Assembly (NCBI GenBank): GCA_944392615.1
Contig: CALXXF010000022.1
Location: 1-41,148, forward strand
DNA length: 41,148 bases
Direction of reading: 5' to 3'
Source of the DNA: an uncultured Clostridia bacterium
Lineage (GTDB): Bacteria > Bacillota > Clostridia > Oscillospirales > CAG-272
Shown here: positions 25,486 to 34,182 of the stretch, piece by piece
Layout of the letters: each line of letters opens with the position of its first letter
Position numbering within the stretch: the first letter of the stretch is position 1
The notes under the pieces: generated by a model
Database searches by the model: none
The model's input: only the letters and a program-made list of their open reading frames with translations
Told to the model about the DNA's origin: nothing
Made by a program: the position numbers and the translations under genes

Positions 25486-26151
25486 ATGGATACAGCGAGT
25501 TTCGCCTCCTTCAGGCTCCCGCGCTGGAACGAGCTTCCGGAAATAGACCTCTATATGGATCAGGTGGTCAGCTTCCTTCAGATGAAATTGTCTGCATTTG
25601 ACGGAATTGCAAGCGATTCTCCGGTGACTGCGACCATGATAAACAACTATGTGAAGCAGGATCTGATAGACCCTCCTGTAAATAAAAAGTACAGCCGCAG
25701 CCATATAGCGAAGCTCATGATAATTTTCATACTCAAAAAGGTCATGTCCATACCTGAAATATCAGACACGCTTTACTGCATAAATAATATTGTCAACTTT
25801 GAGGAAGGATATAACACCTTTTGCGAAAAATGTGAAAAATCCGTCACTTCTCTGAGTGAACGCAAGCAGGACACCGGTCGCGAGGCGGAGCGAATAATCG
25901 GCTGCGCTGTTGACGCCCTTTCACACAAGCTGTACGCAGTCGGCTGTACGAAGGAAATAAAGGATGCCCTTGAAAAAGCCGAGCTTGAAAACAGCGCCAG
26001 AATGAAAAAGAAGCCGGAAAAGGAAGCAAAGGCACAGGAAAAGCAGGAAAAGCAAGATAAAACTGAGAAGGCGAAAGAGCCTGAAGTCACAGAAAAAGTT
26101 TCCTGCAGGGACGAAGGAAACGCAGATTTGTCCGGCGCTGACAAGGAATGA
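25486..26151 (+). CDS. DUF1836 domain protein
   Basis: A 221-residue protein. Residues 10-105 fit DUF1836, a helical, probably DNA-binding domain of Clostridia and Bacilli: FRLPRWNELPEIDLYMDQV, then ATMINNYVKQDLIDPPVNKK, which resembles a MerR-like helix-turn-helix, and YSRSHIAKLMIIFILKK. The last 60 residues are Lys/Glu-rich and look disordered. The start is taken at 25486, with AAGGA 13 bases upstream, just before the family N-terminus. ATG 25441 is an alternative. The function is unknown; a regulatory role is inferred. Confidence 0.8.
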   Translation: MDTASFASFRLPRWNELPEIDLYMDQVVSFLQMKLSAFDGIASDSPVTATMINNYVKQDLIDPPVNKKYSRSHIAKLMIIFILKKVMSIPEISDTLYCINNIVNFEEGYNTFCEKCEKSVTSLSERKQDTGREAERIIGCAVDALSHKLYAVGCTKEIKDALEKAELENSARMKKKPEKEAKAQEKQEKQDKTEKAKEPEVTEKVSCRDEGNADLSGADKE

Positions 26152-26209
26152 GCGCATTGACGCTGGTAATATAGACAGACACAGTCAAAAAAGGCGGCCT
26201 GATGTGACA

Positions 26210-26310
26210 GCAGGACAAGTATCACAGGACGTGTGTGCCAAAAATGTATCGCAGGACAAGTACCACGGACGTGTGTGCCAAAAATGTATCGCAGGACAAG
26301 TATCACAGGG
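26210..26310. repeat. Tandem array, 40-41-bp unit, 2.5 copies
   Basis: Unit one (26210-26250) and unit two (26251-26290) are almost identical and a partial third (26291-26310) follows. Each contains GCAGGACAAGTA and GTGTGTGCCAAAAATGTATC. The array lies in a 454-bp gap with no supported gene. Confidence 0.92.
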
Positions 26311-26421
26311 GCGCGGAGCGCATGACGCCGCACTGTCTGCGCGTTTTTTCATGCGGTACTGCGCGTTTTTTTCATGCGGTAAAGAGAACGAGAACGCAAA
26401 CAACGTATATTAAAATATCAC

Positions 26422-26452
26422 AAAGGCGATGTCAGAAAACGTCGCCTTTTTT
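26422..26452 (+). terminator. Terminator upstream of manA
   Basis: AAAGGCGA (26422-26429) pairs with TCGCCTTT (26442-26449), followed by T residues. It probably ends the DUF1836 transcript after the repeat array. Confidence 0.8.
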
Positions 26453-26532
26453 GTCGTTTCCCGGTACAGGTCACGGGCTCATGCGTTCTGGCAAAATACG
26501 GCAAAAAAGAGGGAGCAATGAGGATTTTTCTC

Positions 26533-26561
26533 TTTACAATCAATGCGCGGCATGTTATAAT
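26533..26561 (+). promoter_or_regulatory. Promoter of manA
   Basis: TTTACA (26533-26538) lies 17 bp from TATAAT (26556-26561). A second TATAAT lies at about 26569. The manA ATG is 45 bp further on. Confidence 0.8.
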
Positions 26562-26605
26562 AGCGGTGTATAATTTACTGCTGGGATATCGAAAGGATTG
26601 AATAT

Positions 26606-27520
26606 ATGAGTATGAAAAAATATCCTCTTAAACTCTCTGCCGTCTTCAAGGAAATAATATGGGGCGGGACAAGGCTCAAGGAAGAATACGGCAAGGTCTG
26701 TGACCTTGATAAGCTCGCCGAATCGTGGGAGCTCACCGTCCGTCCGGACGGCATGAACGTGATAACCAACGGTGAATATGCCGGAATGACGCTCGGAGAG
26801 TATCTCGGTGAAGAAGCCAAGGGCTTTCCTCTTCTCATAAAGCTCATCGACGCATGTGACAAGCTCTCCATACAGGTACATCCGAACGACGAATACGCCA
26901 TGAAAAACGAAGGCGAATACGGCAAGACGGAGATGTGGTACATAGTAGACGCCCTTCCGGGCTCAAAGCTGGTATACGGGCTTTCGGGATATGACCCCGA
27001 CACGTTCCGCAAAGCTCTTGCCGACGGAGAGTGTGAAAAATACCTCAACTACGTTGACGTAAAAAAGGGCGACGTGTTTTTCATTCCTTCAGGCTGTGTT
27101 CACGCGATAGGAGCGGGAATACTCATTGCCGAAATACAGCAGTCCTCCAATGTCACGTACAGGGTGTACGACTATATGCGCCGCGGAAAGGACGGCAAGC
27201 TGCGCGAGCTGCACGTCGACAAGGCGCTCGACGTCATTGTTGATTACAAGCCGGAGGAAATAGAAAAAATACGCTATTCATGCGGACATCATGAAGGCTG
27301 TCTTGCCGACTGCAAATATTTCAGGGTGGACAGGTACACAGGCGGTGACGTGACGCTTGACGCAGAAAACGGCTTTGTGCATATTCTCTGCCTTGACGGC
27401 AAAGCGGAGGCAAACGGCGTCAGCTTTTCCAAGGGCGAGAGCATATTCCTGCCCGCCGGGCTCGGAAAAGTCAAAGTGTCCGGAAGCTCTTTCGACATAA
27501 TAACCTCGGTCGCAAAATAA
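26606..27520 (+). CDS. manA: Mannose-6-phosphate isomerase, type I
   Basis: A 304-residue cupin-fold enzyme that interconverts mannose-6-phosphate and fructose-6-phosphate. Zinc ligands are visible in LSIQVHPNDEYA (Gln, His), KTEMWYIVD (Glu) and IPSGCVHAIGAG (His). The length matches the short Bacillus-type form. The ATG at 26606 has GAAAGGA six bases upstream. It can feed mannose units to nucleotide-sugar synthesis or catabolism. It has its own promoter. Confidence 0.94.
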   Translation: MSMKKYPLKLSAVFKEIIWGGTRLKEEYGKVCDLDKLAESWELTVRPDGMNVITNGEYAGMTLGEYLGEEAKGFPLLIKLIDACDKLSIQVHPNDEYAMKNEGEYGKTEMWYIVDALPGSKLVYGLSGYDPDTFRKALADGECEKYLNYVDVKKGDVFFIPSGCVHAIGAGILIAEIQQSSNVTYRVYDYMRRGKDGKLRELHVDKALDVIVDYKPEEIEKIRYSCGHHEGCLADCKYFRVDRYTGGDVTLDAENGFVHILCLDGKAEANGVSFSKGESIFLPAGLGKVKVSGSSFDIITSVAK

Positions 27521-27703
27521 AAAAGCGCATGAGAAAAAACTGCCGCGCTGTATTCCGCAGTCGGATAATACCCTCTTCTCATGAAGACGCCGTCAAAGCG
27601 CGCTCACAGGAAGACATTGCGCCGGTAAAAGCGAGGGCACTAAATATCTGTCACATATAACTGTCACAAATAAAACATATAACCGATACGAAGGAATGAC
27701 ATT

Positions 27704-29137
27704 ATGGCTGAAAAAATGGTAGAGCATATCACGTCAATGGACGAGGATTTTGCTCAGTGGTACACAGACACTGTAAAAAAAGCGGACCTGATAGATTATT
27801 CGAGCATAAAGGGCTGTATGATATTCAGGCCGTACGGCTATGCTCTCTGGGAAAATATCAGGAAGCTGCTTGATGAAAAGTTCAGAAAAACCGGGCATGA
27901 AAACGTATATATGCCCATGTTTATACCGGAGAGCCTTCTCAACAAGGAGAAGGAGCACGTAGAGGGCTTTGCTCCCGAGGTCGCATGGGTCACGCACGGA
28001 GGAAGCGAGCCCCTTGCTGAACGCATATGTGTTCGTCCCACATCCGAGACACTCTTTTGCGAACATTATGCAAATATAATCAGGTCATACAGAGACCTGC
28101 CGAAGCTGTACAACCAGTGGTGCTCTGTGGTCAGATGGGAAAAGACCACCCGCCCTTTTCTCCGCAACAGAGAATTTCTGTGGCAGGAAGGTCACACGAT
28201 GCACGAGACAAGGGAAGAGGCGATAGAGGAGACTCTGCAAATGCTTAATATCTACGCCGATTTCCATGAAAATGAGCTGGCTATACCTGTGATACGCGGT
28301 GAAAAAACCCCGTCCGACAAATTTGCCGGGGCTGAAAACACATACTGCATAGAAGCCATGATGCATGACGGAAAGGCTCTTCAGGCAGGCACTTCGCACT
28401 TTTTCGGAGACGGATTTGCAAAGGCATTTGACATAACGTACACCGACAGAAACAACACCCTCCGTCATCCCTTCCAGACGTCATGGGGCGTGAGCACAAG
28501 GATGATAGGCGGCATAATAATGACACACGGCGACAACAACGGACTGGTCCTTCCGCCTGCGGTGGCGCCAATACAGGTGGTGATAATACCTGTTGCAGCG
28601 CATAAACCGGGGGTCATTGAAAGCGCCAGAAAGCTGGCGGACGAGCTGTCCGGACGCTTCCGTGTCAAGCTTGACGACAGCGACCAGTCTCCCGGATGGA
28701 AATACGCCGAATACGAGATGAAGGGCGTTCCGCTTCGGATTGAAATAGGTCCGCGCGATATAGAAAACGGCGTGTGCGTCACAGTTTCAAGACACGACCG
28801 CAAAAAGGTAACGGCTGATCTCTCCGATATTGCCGACACGGTTGAAAAAAGGCTTGAGGAGGTCCGCGCAGGACTTTACGAAAAAGCGCTTGCCAACAGA
28901 GAGGCGCGCACCTACAAGTGCAGGACCACCGACGAGATAAGAAAGACCCTGGCAGGTGGAAAGGACGGCTTTATCAAAGCCATGTGGTGCGGAAGCGAGG
29001 AGTGCGAGAAAAAAGTGAAGGAGCTCTGCGGAGTGGGATCCAGATGCGTCCCGTTCGAGCAGGAACACATCTCTGACGTCTGCGTGTGCTGTTCCAAGCC
29101 GGCTAAGCTCCAGGTGCTCTGGGGCATAGCGTACTGA
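27704..29137 (+). CDS. proS: Prolyl-tRNA synthetase, archaeal/eukaryote-like type without editing insert
   Basis: A 477-residue class II synthetase. It carries [14 protein letters not shown], motif 2 in [24 protein letters not shown], and motif 3 in [16 protein letters not shown]. The C-terminal domain has clustered cysteines ([24 protein letters not shown]) typical of the zinc-binding end of this type. The bacterial INS editing domain between motifs 2 and 3 is absent. The free-standing YbaK-type deacylase at 4394-4888 may correct mischarged tRNA(Pro). The ATG has AAGGA eight bases upstream. No T-box was recognised in the 183-bp leader. Confidence 0.96.
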   Translation: MAEKMVEHITSMDEDFAQWYTDTVKKADLIDYSSIKGCMIFRPYGYALWENIRKLLDEKFRKTGHENVYMPMFIPESLLNKEKEHVEGFAPEVAWVTHGGSEPLAERICVRPTSETLFCEHYANIIRSYRDLPKLYNQWCSVVRWEKTTRPFLRNREFLWQEGHTMHETREEAIEETLQMLNIYADFHENELAIPVIRGEKTPSDKFAGAENTYCIEAMMHDGKALQAGTSHFFGDGFAKAFDITYTDRNNTLRHPFQTSWGVSTRMIGGIIMTHGDNNGLVLPPAVAPIQVVIIPVAAHKPGVIESARKLADELSGRFRVKLDDSDQSPGWKYAEYEMKGVPLRIEIGPRDIENGVCVTVSRHDRKKVTADLSDIADTVEKRLEEVRAGLYEKALANREARTYKCRTTDEIRKTLAGGKDGFIKAMWCGSEECEKKVKELCGVGSRCVPFEQEHISDVCVCCSKPAKLQVLWGIAY

Positions 29138-29162
29138 TACCGATATAAAATACTGTTATAAA

Positions 29163-29221
29163 CGGATGAGAAGGCGGCGTACACGCGCGGACGCACGTGC
29201 CGGTGCCGTCGGTCTCATCCG
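29163..29221. other. Large hairpin between proS and the galactokinase gene
   Basis: CGGATGAGA (29163-29171) pairs perfectly with TCTCATCCG (29213-29221) around a 41-nt GC-rich interior. No T-run follows. It could be a weak terminator, an RNA-stability element or a leader structure. Confidence 0.45.
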
Positions 29222-29314
29222 CCTGATGACGCCGTGCTTTTCACCTTGTCCGGGCAGACATATGCAGGATAGGCGAAAGGACTTACGCGGTGCAGGGAAA
29301 GGAACTATCCGGAA

Positions 29315-30595
29315 ATGAATACACGAAAACTAATTGAATACATAAATTCAGGCGGTCTTGACAGCGTCTTTTCCGGTCTTTACGGAAAGTCCGCCGTCAT
29401 GTCACAAAGAGAGCGCTATTCCGGAGCTGTGAAAGAATACGAGCGCCTCTATGAAGAGGCTGATGTAACCCTGTTTTCTGTTCCCGGCAGAAGCGAAATA
29501 TCCGGAAACCATACCGATCACAACGGAGGAAAGGTCATTGCCGCCTCTATAGATCTCGATATAATCGCCGTGGCGTCACCGACAGATGACGGCGTTGTGA
29601 AGCTGAAAAGCCGTGGATTTGATGAAGACACGGTCGTTCTGTCCGAGCGCATGGCTGCAAAGGAGATAAAATACAGCGCCGCCTCTCTGATTGCCGGCGT
29701 GTGCGACGGGTTTATAAAAAGAGGTCTGCGCGCCTCCGGATTCCGCGCTTACACGACCAGCAATGTCTTCAAGGGCTCAGGCCTTTCTTCATCGGCGGCG
29801 TTTGAAGTCATGATAGGCAATATACTCCGCACACTGTACAAAAACGACGTGTCAGACATAGAAATAGCCAAGATTGCGCAGTATGCCGAAAATGAATTTT
29901 TCGGCAAGCCCTGCGGGCTGATGGACCAGACGGCTTGCGCCGTAGGCGGGCTCATTACAATAGATTTCAGAAATTCCGAGGATCCTGAGGTTTCAAAGCT
30001 CGATTTCGATCTCTCGGCGCACGGCTGTTCTCTTTGCATCGTGGATACGGGAGGCAATCACGCCGATCTGAACGAGGACTACGCTTCAGTGCCGGAAGAA
30101 ATGCGCCGCGTGGCTTCTTTGCTCGGCGTCGGCAAGCTGAGGATGACCGACAAGAAAACCGCGCTTGAAAACGCTGTTAAAATACGTTCCGAAGCCGGGG
30201 ACCGCGCCCTTCTGCGCGCGCTTCACTTCTTTGATGAAAACGAGCGTGTGACAAGGCAGGTAGAAGCGCTGAAAAAAGACGACCTCGATACTTTTTTTGA
30301 GCTTGTCACCCAGTCCGGAAACTCCTCTTTCAGATTTCTGCAAAACGTATATACAACTAAAAATGTCTTTGAACAGGGGCTTTCTCTTGCACTCTGGCTT
30401 GCAGAGGACTTTATAAAGGAAAACAACATCAAAGGTGCATGCAGAGTCCACGGCGGAGGCTTTGCGGGTACAATACAGGTATTTGTGCCAGAGGAATGCG
30501 CCTCGGCGCTGAAGGAACGCATGGAAACCGTCTTTGGACCCGGTTCCTGCCACATTCTTTCGGTTAGGATGCAGGGCGCCGTTGCACTGATCTGA
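29315..30595 (+). CDS. galK: Galactokinase family protein (GHMP kinase)
   Basis: A 426-residue GHMP kinase. PGRSEISGNHTDHNGG (about residues 57-72) is the galactokinase signature in a variant form (usually GRVNLIGEHTDY), GSGLSSSAAFE (154-164) is the ATP loop and CGLMDQ (200-205) contains the catalytic Asp. It should phosphorylate galactose or a close sugar at C1 in the cytosol. The substituted signature leaves room for another sugar. No other Leloir gene is nearby. The ATG has AAAGGA about 11 bases upstream. Confidence 0.85.
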   Translation: MNTRKLIEYINSGGLDSVFSGLYGKSAVMSQRERYSGAVKEYERLYEEADVTLFSVPGRSEISGNHTDHNGGKVIAASIDLDIIAVASPTDDGVVKLKSRGFDEDTVVLSERMAAKEIKYSAASLIAGVCDGFIKRGLRASGFRAYTTSNVFKGSGLSSSAAFEVMIGNILRTLYKNDVSDIEIAKIAQYAENEFFGKPCGLMDQTACAVGGLITIDFRNSEDPEVSKLDFDLSAHGCSLCIVDTGGNHADLNEDYASVPEEMRRVASLLGVGKLRMTDKKTALENAVKIRSEAGDRALLRALHFFDENERVTRQVEALKKDDLDTFFELVTQSGNSSFRFLQNVYTTKNVFEQGLSLALWLAEDFIKENNIKGACRVHGGGFAGTIQVFVPEECASALKERMETVFGPGSCHILSVRMQGAVALI

Positions 30596-30694
30596 AACAA
30601 AGGCAGAAAACAAATCGGACTGTAGTATACCAGGCTGTAACACAACGGCTGTGGCGTCTTTTTTAACGGGAAAGGTTTTTCCGGAGGGCAGGGC

Positions 30695-31483
30695 TTGAAC
30701 ACAAAAAAACACATACAGATATACACTCTCTTTTCCGGTTCCTCCGGAAACTGTACGTACATAAACTGCGGCGGGACAGAGATACTTATAGACGCCGGCG
30801 CATATTCGCGGGCAACCGAAAAGGCTCTAAACAGTCTGGGTTCTTCGCTTTCTTCAATAAAAGCTGTGCTTGTTACGCATGAACACAGCGACCATATAAA
30901 GGGACTTCCCGTAATATCGGGAAAGTACCGGATACCGGTGTATGCCGAGAGCGCCTGCGCGCTGAAAATAAAGGGCGTTAAGCCTTTTCTCCTCAACACC
31001 TTCACACCGGGAGAGGAAATCGAAATCGGGCCTGTTGCCGTCAGTTCATTCCGCACGTTTCACGACAGCAGCTCGTGCTGCGGCTTTGTGGTGAAATACT
31101 CGGGCCACAGCTTCGGATACGCAACCGACACAGGCCGTCTGTCTGATGAAATATACCAGAACCTTTTGCCCTGCAGCGCTGTGATTCTTGAGGCAAATTA
31201 CGACAGGGATATGCTTTTTTCCGGAAGCTATCCGCACTTTCTGAAGCTGCGCATAGCCTCCGATACCGGTCATCTCGACAACGACCGGAGCGCTGAGCTC
31301 TGCGCCTTTCTTGCTTCTCATAACACCAAAAGGGTGCTTTTGTCCCATCTTTCCGCTGAGAACAACACGCCTGAAGCAGCGCTCAGAGCGGTACAAAGAA
31401 GTCTTGCCGACTGCAGCTGTCAACTGTCAGTTGACATCGCGCAGAGATTTATGCCCACGGAGCTTGTTGACCTTTATGTTTAA
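30695..31483 (+). CDS. MBL-fold metallo-hydrolase, WalJ/YycJ-like
   Basis: A 262-residue metallo-beta-lactamase-fold protein with SGSSGNCTYI at the N-terminus, typical for YycJ/WalJ, the metal motif VTHEHSDHIKGL (HxHxDH) and further ligands in FRTFHDS, YATDTG and HLSAENN. YycJ relatives have exonuclease-like activity linked to DNA metabolism and often lie near rlmH, as here. The start is TTG at 30695, with GGAGGG six bases upstream. Its last 8 bp overlap rlmH. Confidence 0.9.
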   Translation: MNTKKHIQIYTLFSGSSGNCTYINCGGTEILIDAGAYSRATEKALNSLGSSLSSIKAVLVTHEHSDHIKGLPVISGKYRIPVYAESACALKIKGVKPFLLNTFTPGEEIEIGPVAVSSFRTFHDSSSCCGFVVKYSGHSFGYATDTGRLSDEIYQNLLPCSAVILEANYDRDMLFSGSYPHFLKLRIASDTGHLDNDRSAELCAFLASHNTKRVLLSHLSAENNTPEAALRAVQRSLADCSCQLSVDIAQRFMPTELVDLYV

Positions 31484-31898
31484 TGTCACGATCATATGCT
31501 TTGGCAACATAAAAGAAAAGTACTATAGAGACGCTTTGGCGGAATACGAAAAAAGACTAAGCGGATACTGCCGCCTCAATATTATTGAGCTTCGCGACGG
31601 CGCCGACGCTCTTCCGCTGCTTCCGAAGCGCGCCTGCCGGATAGCGCTGTGCGTTGAGGGCAGGCAGCTCTCGTCAGAGGAACTCGCGGATTATATTGAA
31701 AAGCGCTCTTTGAGCTATTCGGATTTCTGCTTTGTCATAGGCGGATTCGACGGGCTCGACGAGAGAGTAAAGCAGGCATGTGACATGCGGCTTTCTTTTT
31801 CAAAAATGACATTTCCGCACCGTCTGATGCGGGTTATACTTCTCGAACAGCTTTATCGCGCATTTGACATAATTGCCGGCGGAAACTATCATAAATAA
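31476..31898 (+). CDS. rlmH: 23S rRNA pseudouridine-1915 N3 methyltransferase
   Basis: A 140-residue SPOUT methyltransferase that modifies pseudouridine 1915 in helix 69 of 23S rRNA. The C-terminal knot region is well conserved: FVIGGFDGL, LSFSKMTFPHRLMRVILLEQ and YRAFDIIAGGNYHK. It is about 19 residues shorter than the usual 159. The gap falls in the middle, around residues 43-50, where a charged helix is normally present. The ATG at 31476 overlaps the WalJ-like gene by 8 bp, so the two are translationally coupled. Confidence 0.94.
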   Translation: MFNVTIICFGNIKEKYYRDALAEYEKRLSGYCRLNIIELRDGADALPLLPKRACRIALCVEGRQLSSEELADYIEKRSLSYSDFCFVIGGFDGLDERVKQACDMRLSFSKMTFPHRLMRVILLEQLYRAFDIIAGGNYHK

Positions 31899-31900
31899 TC

Positions 31901-31935
31901 AAAAGCTCCGGATCTTAAATGCGGAGCTTTTAGCT
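31901..31935. terminator. Terminator after rlmH
   Basis: AAAAGCTCCG (31901-31910) pairs with CGGAGCTTTT (31922-31931), ending in T residues on both strands. It begins 3 bp after the rlmH stop. Confidence 0.88.
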
Positions 31936-32273
31936 CGGATGTTCTCCGGAGTCGGGATTTCTCACCGCGCATTTGCCGTGGCAGCCGGGAAGCACCAACG
32001 AACCGCCCGCATGAAAAGCTGTCCCGAATAAGCGGTTTTCCCCACATAGTGATTTCAGCGCGCGATTTGACACACAAAAAATTTGACTTAATGATCTCAT
32101 GATAGTTTTGTTTGCGGCGGGCATTTGTTTGCGATGCGCGTCCGCATGATCCGCATGTCATAGTTAGTATACGCAGGCAGCAGGACTTCTGAAAAAAGTC
32201 TGACACGCAAACTGCGGAAAGCTACTGGCTAACAAGCCAATGATACAGAAAATATAAAAAGGCGGTAACTGCC
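31936..32273. other. Intergenic region without a supported gene
   Basis: This stretch contains TTGACA near 32067 and TTGACT near 32084, but no convincing -10 at proper spacing. The promoter of pncC is probably here. No repeat or RNA gene was recognised. Confidence 0.45.
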
Positions 32274-32780
32274 ATGCGCAAGGAGTTAGCCGAGCAGGCT
32301 GAAAGAGTGGCTCGTCTGCTCGTTTCATCACAAGGGGTGCTTGCGTGCGCCGAATCATGTACAGGCGGCGCTCTGGGATCCTGTATAACAGCAATACCGG
32401 GAAGCTCATCATTTTTTACCGGAGGAATAATCAGCTATTCAAACGAGATGAAAAAGGCCTGTCTTGGGGTACAGGACAGCATTCTATCTTCCTTCGGCGC
32501 AGTAAGCGAGCAATGCGCAGAGCAAATGGCTCTCGGCGCCCTCAGACTTCCCGGCGCGACTATATCCGCAGCTATAACCGGAATAGCAGGACCGACGGGA
32601 GGAAGCGATGAAAAACCTGTCGGCCTGGTATATATTGCAGTTGCCGACAAAGACGGCACGGTCGTTCGCCGCAATCTTTTCTGCGGATCACGCGACGATG
32701 TCAGGGCCGCCTCGGTCATGGAGGCGCTTGAGATGCTTGAAGAACTTATATGCAGCCGACAGAGACAACCGCTGGTCTGA
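32274..32780 (+). CDS. pncC: Nicotinamide-nucleotide amidohydrolase (CinA C-terminal domain type)
   Basis: A 168-residue single-domain PncC. Diagnostic segments are LACAESCTGGALGSCITAIP, FFTGGIISYSNEMK, and SAAITGIAGPTGGSDEKPVG, plus GLVYIAV. It deamidates nicotinamide mononucleotide to nicotinate mononucleotide, recycling the NMN made by NAD-dependent DNA ligase. It lacks the N-terminal CinA domain. The ATG at 32274 has AAGGCGG eight bases upstream. Confidence 0.93.
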   Translation: MRKELAEQAERVARLLVSSQGVLACAESCTGGALGSCITAIPGSSSFFTGGIISYSNEMKKACLGVQDSILSSFGAVSEQCAEQMALGALRLPGATISAAITGIAGPTGGSDEKPVGLVYIAVADKDGTVVRRNLFCGSRDDVRAASVMEALEMLEELICSRQRQPLV

Positions 32781-32880
32781 ACCCGCTGCTTTGACCTTAT
32801 AAACAGCTTGCCGAACATGTAAAGAAGGTAAAACGCCTCTTTCAGCACGCTGTAACATTAAATTCAGCCCGCATTTTCCG

Positions 32881-32961
32881 GCACTTTCGCGGCCCGCTTT
32901 GCCGCACGCACTTTCGCGGTTTGCTTTGCCGCATGCACTTTCGCGGCCCGCGTACCTTTGT
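32881..32961. repeat. Tandem array, 27-bp unit, three copies
   Basis: Units begin at 32881, 32908 and 32935, each with GCACTTTCGCGG, then a variable CCCG/TTTG, then CTTTGCCGCA. The third is truncated. It lies between pncC and the gpsA-like gene, in a 259-bp gap with no gene. Confidence 0.9.
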
Positions 32962-33039
32962 AGCGCGCTGAACTGTTTTAACATTTGTTTATATTATTTG
33001 AAAAATCTCGGCATAAAATAATTGAAAGGTGTTTTTTGT

Positions 33040-34008
33040 ATGAAAATATCGGTGATAGGATGCGGACGCTGGGGGGCTTTTATAGCCTGGTACCTTGACA
33101 AAATAGGCAACGAGCTCACGGTATATGCCCCGGATGACGCCCCTCAGATACACGAATTTATGAAAACCCGGACGAACGGCACGGTCACCTTCAGAGAAGA
33201 GGTGCGGCTCACTACAGATCTGCGCGAGGCAATGTCATCCGATATCATTGTAATATCCATTCCGTCTCAGAATGTGCGTTCGCTCATGACTGAGATTTCC
33301 GCTTTTGAGCCGCGTTCCAAAATATTTGTGCTATGCATGAAGGGCATAGAGATTTCAACCGGAAAAAGGCTTTCCCAGGTGGTCGGAGAATTTTGCGGTC
33401 AGAAGGAATGCTCAAATTCGATAGCAGTGTGGATAGGTCCGGGACATCCTCAGGAATTTGTAAGAGGAGTTCCAAACTGCATGGTAATAGACTCTGAAAA
33501 CGAAGGGGTAAAGAGCATGCTTGTCAACAGCTTCTCAAGCTCCCTTATCAGATTCTATTACGGAACAGACCTCATCGGAAACGAGATAGGCGCTGCAACC
33601 AAGAATATAATCGGAATAGCGGCGGGAATGCTGGACGGATACAACGTTTCATCTCTGAAGGGCGCTCTCATGAGCAGGGCTACCACAGAAATATCGAGGC
33701 TTATAGGTGCTCTTGGAGGCGATATACGTTCAGCATACGGCCTTTGCCATCTGGGAGATTATGAGGCAACTGTATTTTCCAAATACTCGCATAACCGTGC
33801 CTTTGGCGAAGCGTTTATAAAAGGCGAAAAATTTGAGGCGCTGGCAGAAGGGTATTATACAACGCAGGCTGTGCACAGAATATCTGCAAAGCTGAACGTT
33901 GACATGCCGATCTGCGAGGCGGTATACAGCATACTGTTTGAGGGGGCGTCTCCGGACACTGTACTCAATTCTCTCTTTTCGCGCTCGCTCAAAAGAGAAT
34001 TTGCATAA
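33040..34008 (+). CDS. gpsA: Glycerol-3-phosphate dehydrogenase-like protein (GpsA family)
   Basis: A 322-residue NAD(P)-binding dehydrogenase. VIGCGRWGAFIAWYL is the Rossmann glycine motif, VISIPSQNV and LCMKGIE follow family spacing, and NEIGAATKNIIGIAAGMLDG contains the catalytic Lys. The usual SGPxFAxE segment is replaced by IGPGHPQEF, so it belongs to a divergent branch. The standard role is to make sn-glycerol-3-phosphate for phospholipid synthesis. The ATG at 33040 has GAAAGG ten bases upstream. A TTG at 33022 overlaps that SD region and is rejected. Confidence 0.85.
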   Translation: MKISVIGCGRWGAFIAWYLDKIGNELTVYAPDDAPQIHEFMKTRTNGTVTFREEVRLTTDLREAMSSDIIVISIPSQNVRSLMTEISAFEPRSKIFVLCMKGIEISTGKRLSQVVGEFCGQKECSNSIAVWIGPGHPQEFVRGVPNCMVIDSENEGVKSMLVNSFSSSLIRFYYGTDLIGNEIGAATKNIIGIAAGMLDGYNVSSLKGALMSRATTEISRLIGALGGDIRSAYGLCHLGDYEATVFSKYSHNRAFGEAFIKGEKFEALAEGYYTTQAVHRISAKLNVDMPICEAVYSILFEGASPDTVLNSLFSRSLKREFA

Positions 34009-34182
34009 TAAGTTTCTTACAAGCCGGGTATTTTACGAATGCTGTAAGTTTTTGCAAAAGCCGGGAGTATTGATCCGCCTGACATATGACGCCAAGGTAC
34101 TGCCGGATGTTCAACAAAAACTGTACTGATTTCAGCCGACGTGTCGGTTGATTAATGATAAGAAAAGGCGGCGGAAGCGGGG

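Noticed and set aside
27521..27703. T-box or other riboswitch upstream of proS (and in the argS leader)
   Set aside because: No T-box consensus such as the antiterminator core or a terminator was seen. The leaders are short.
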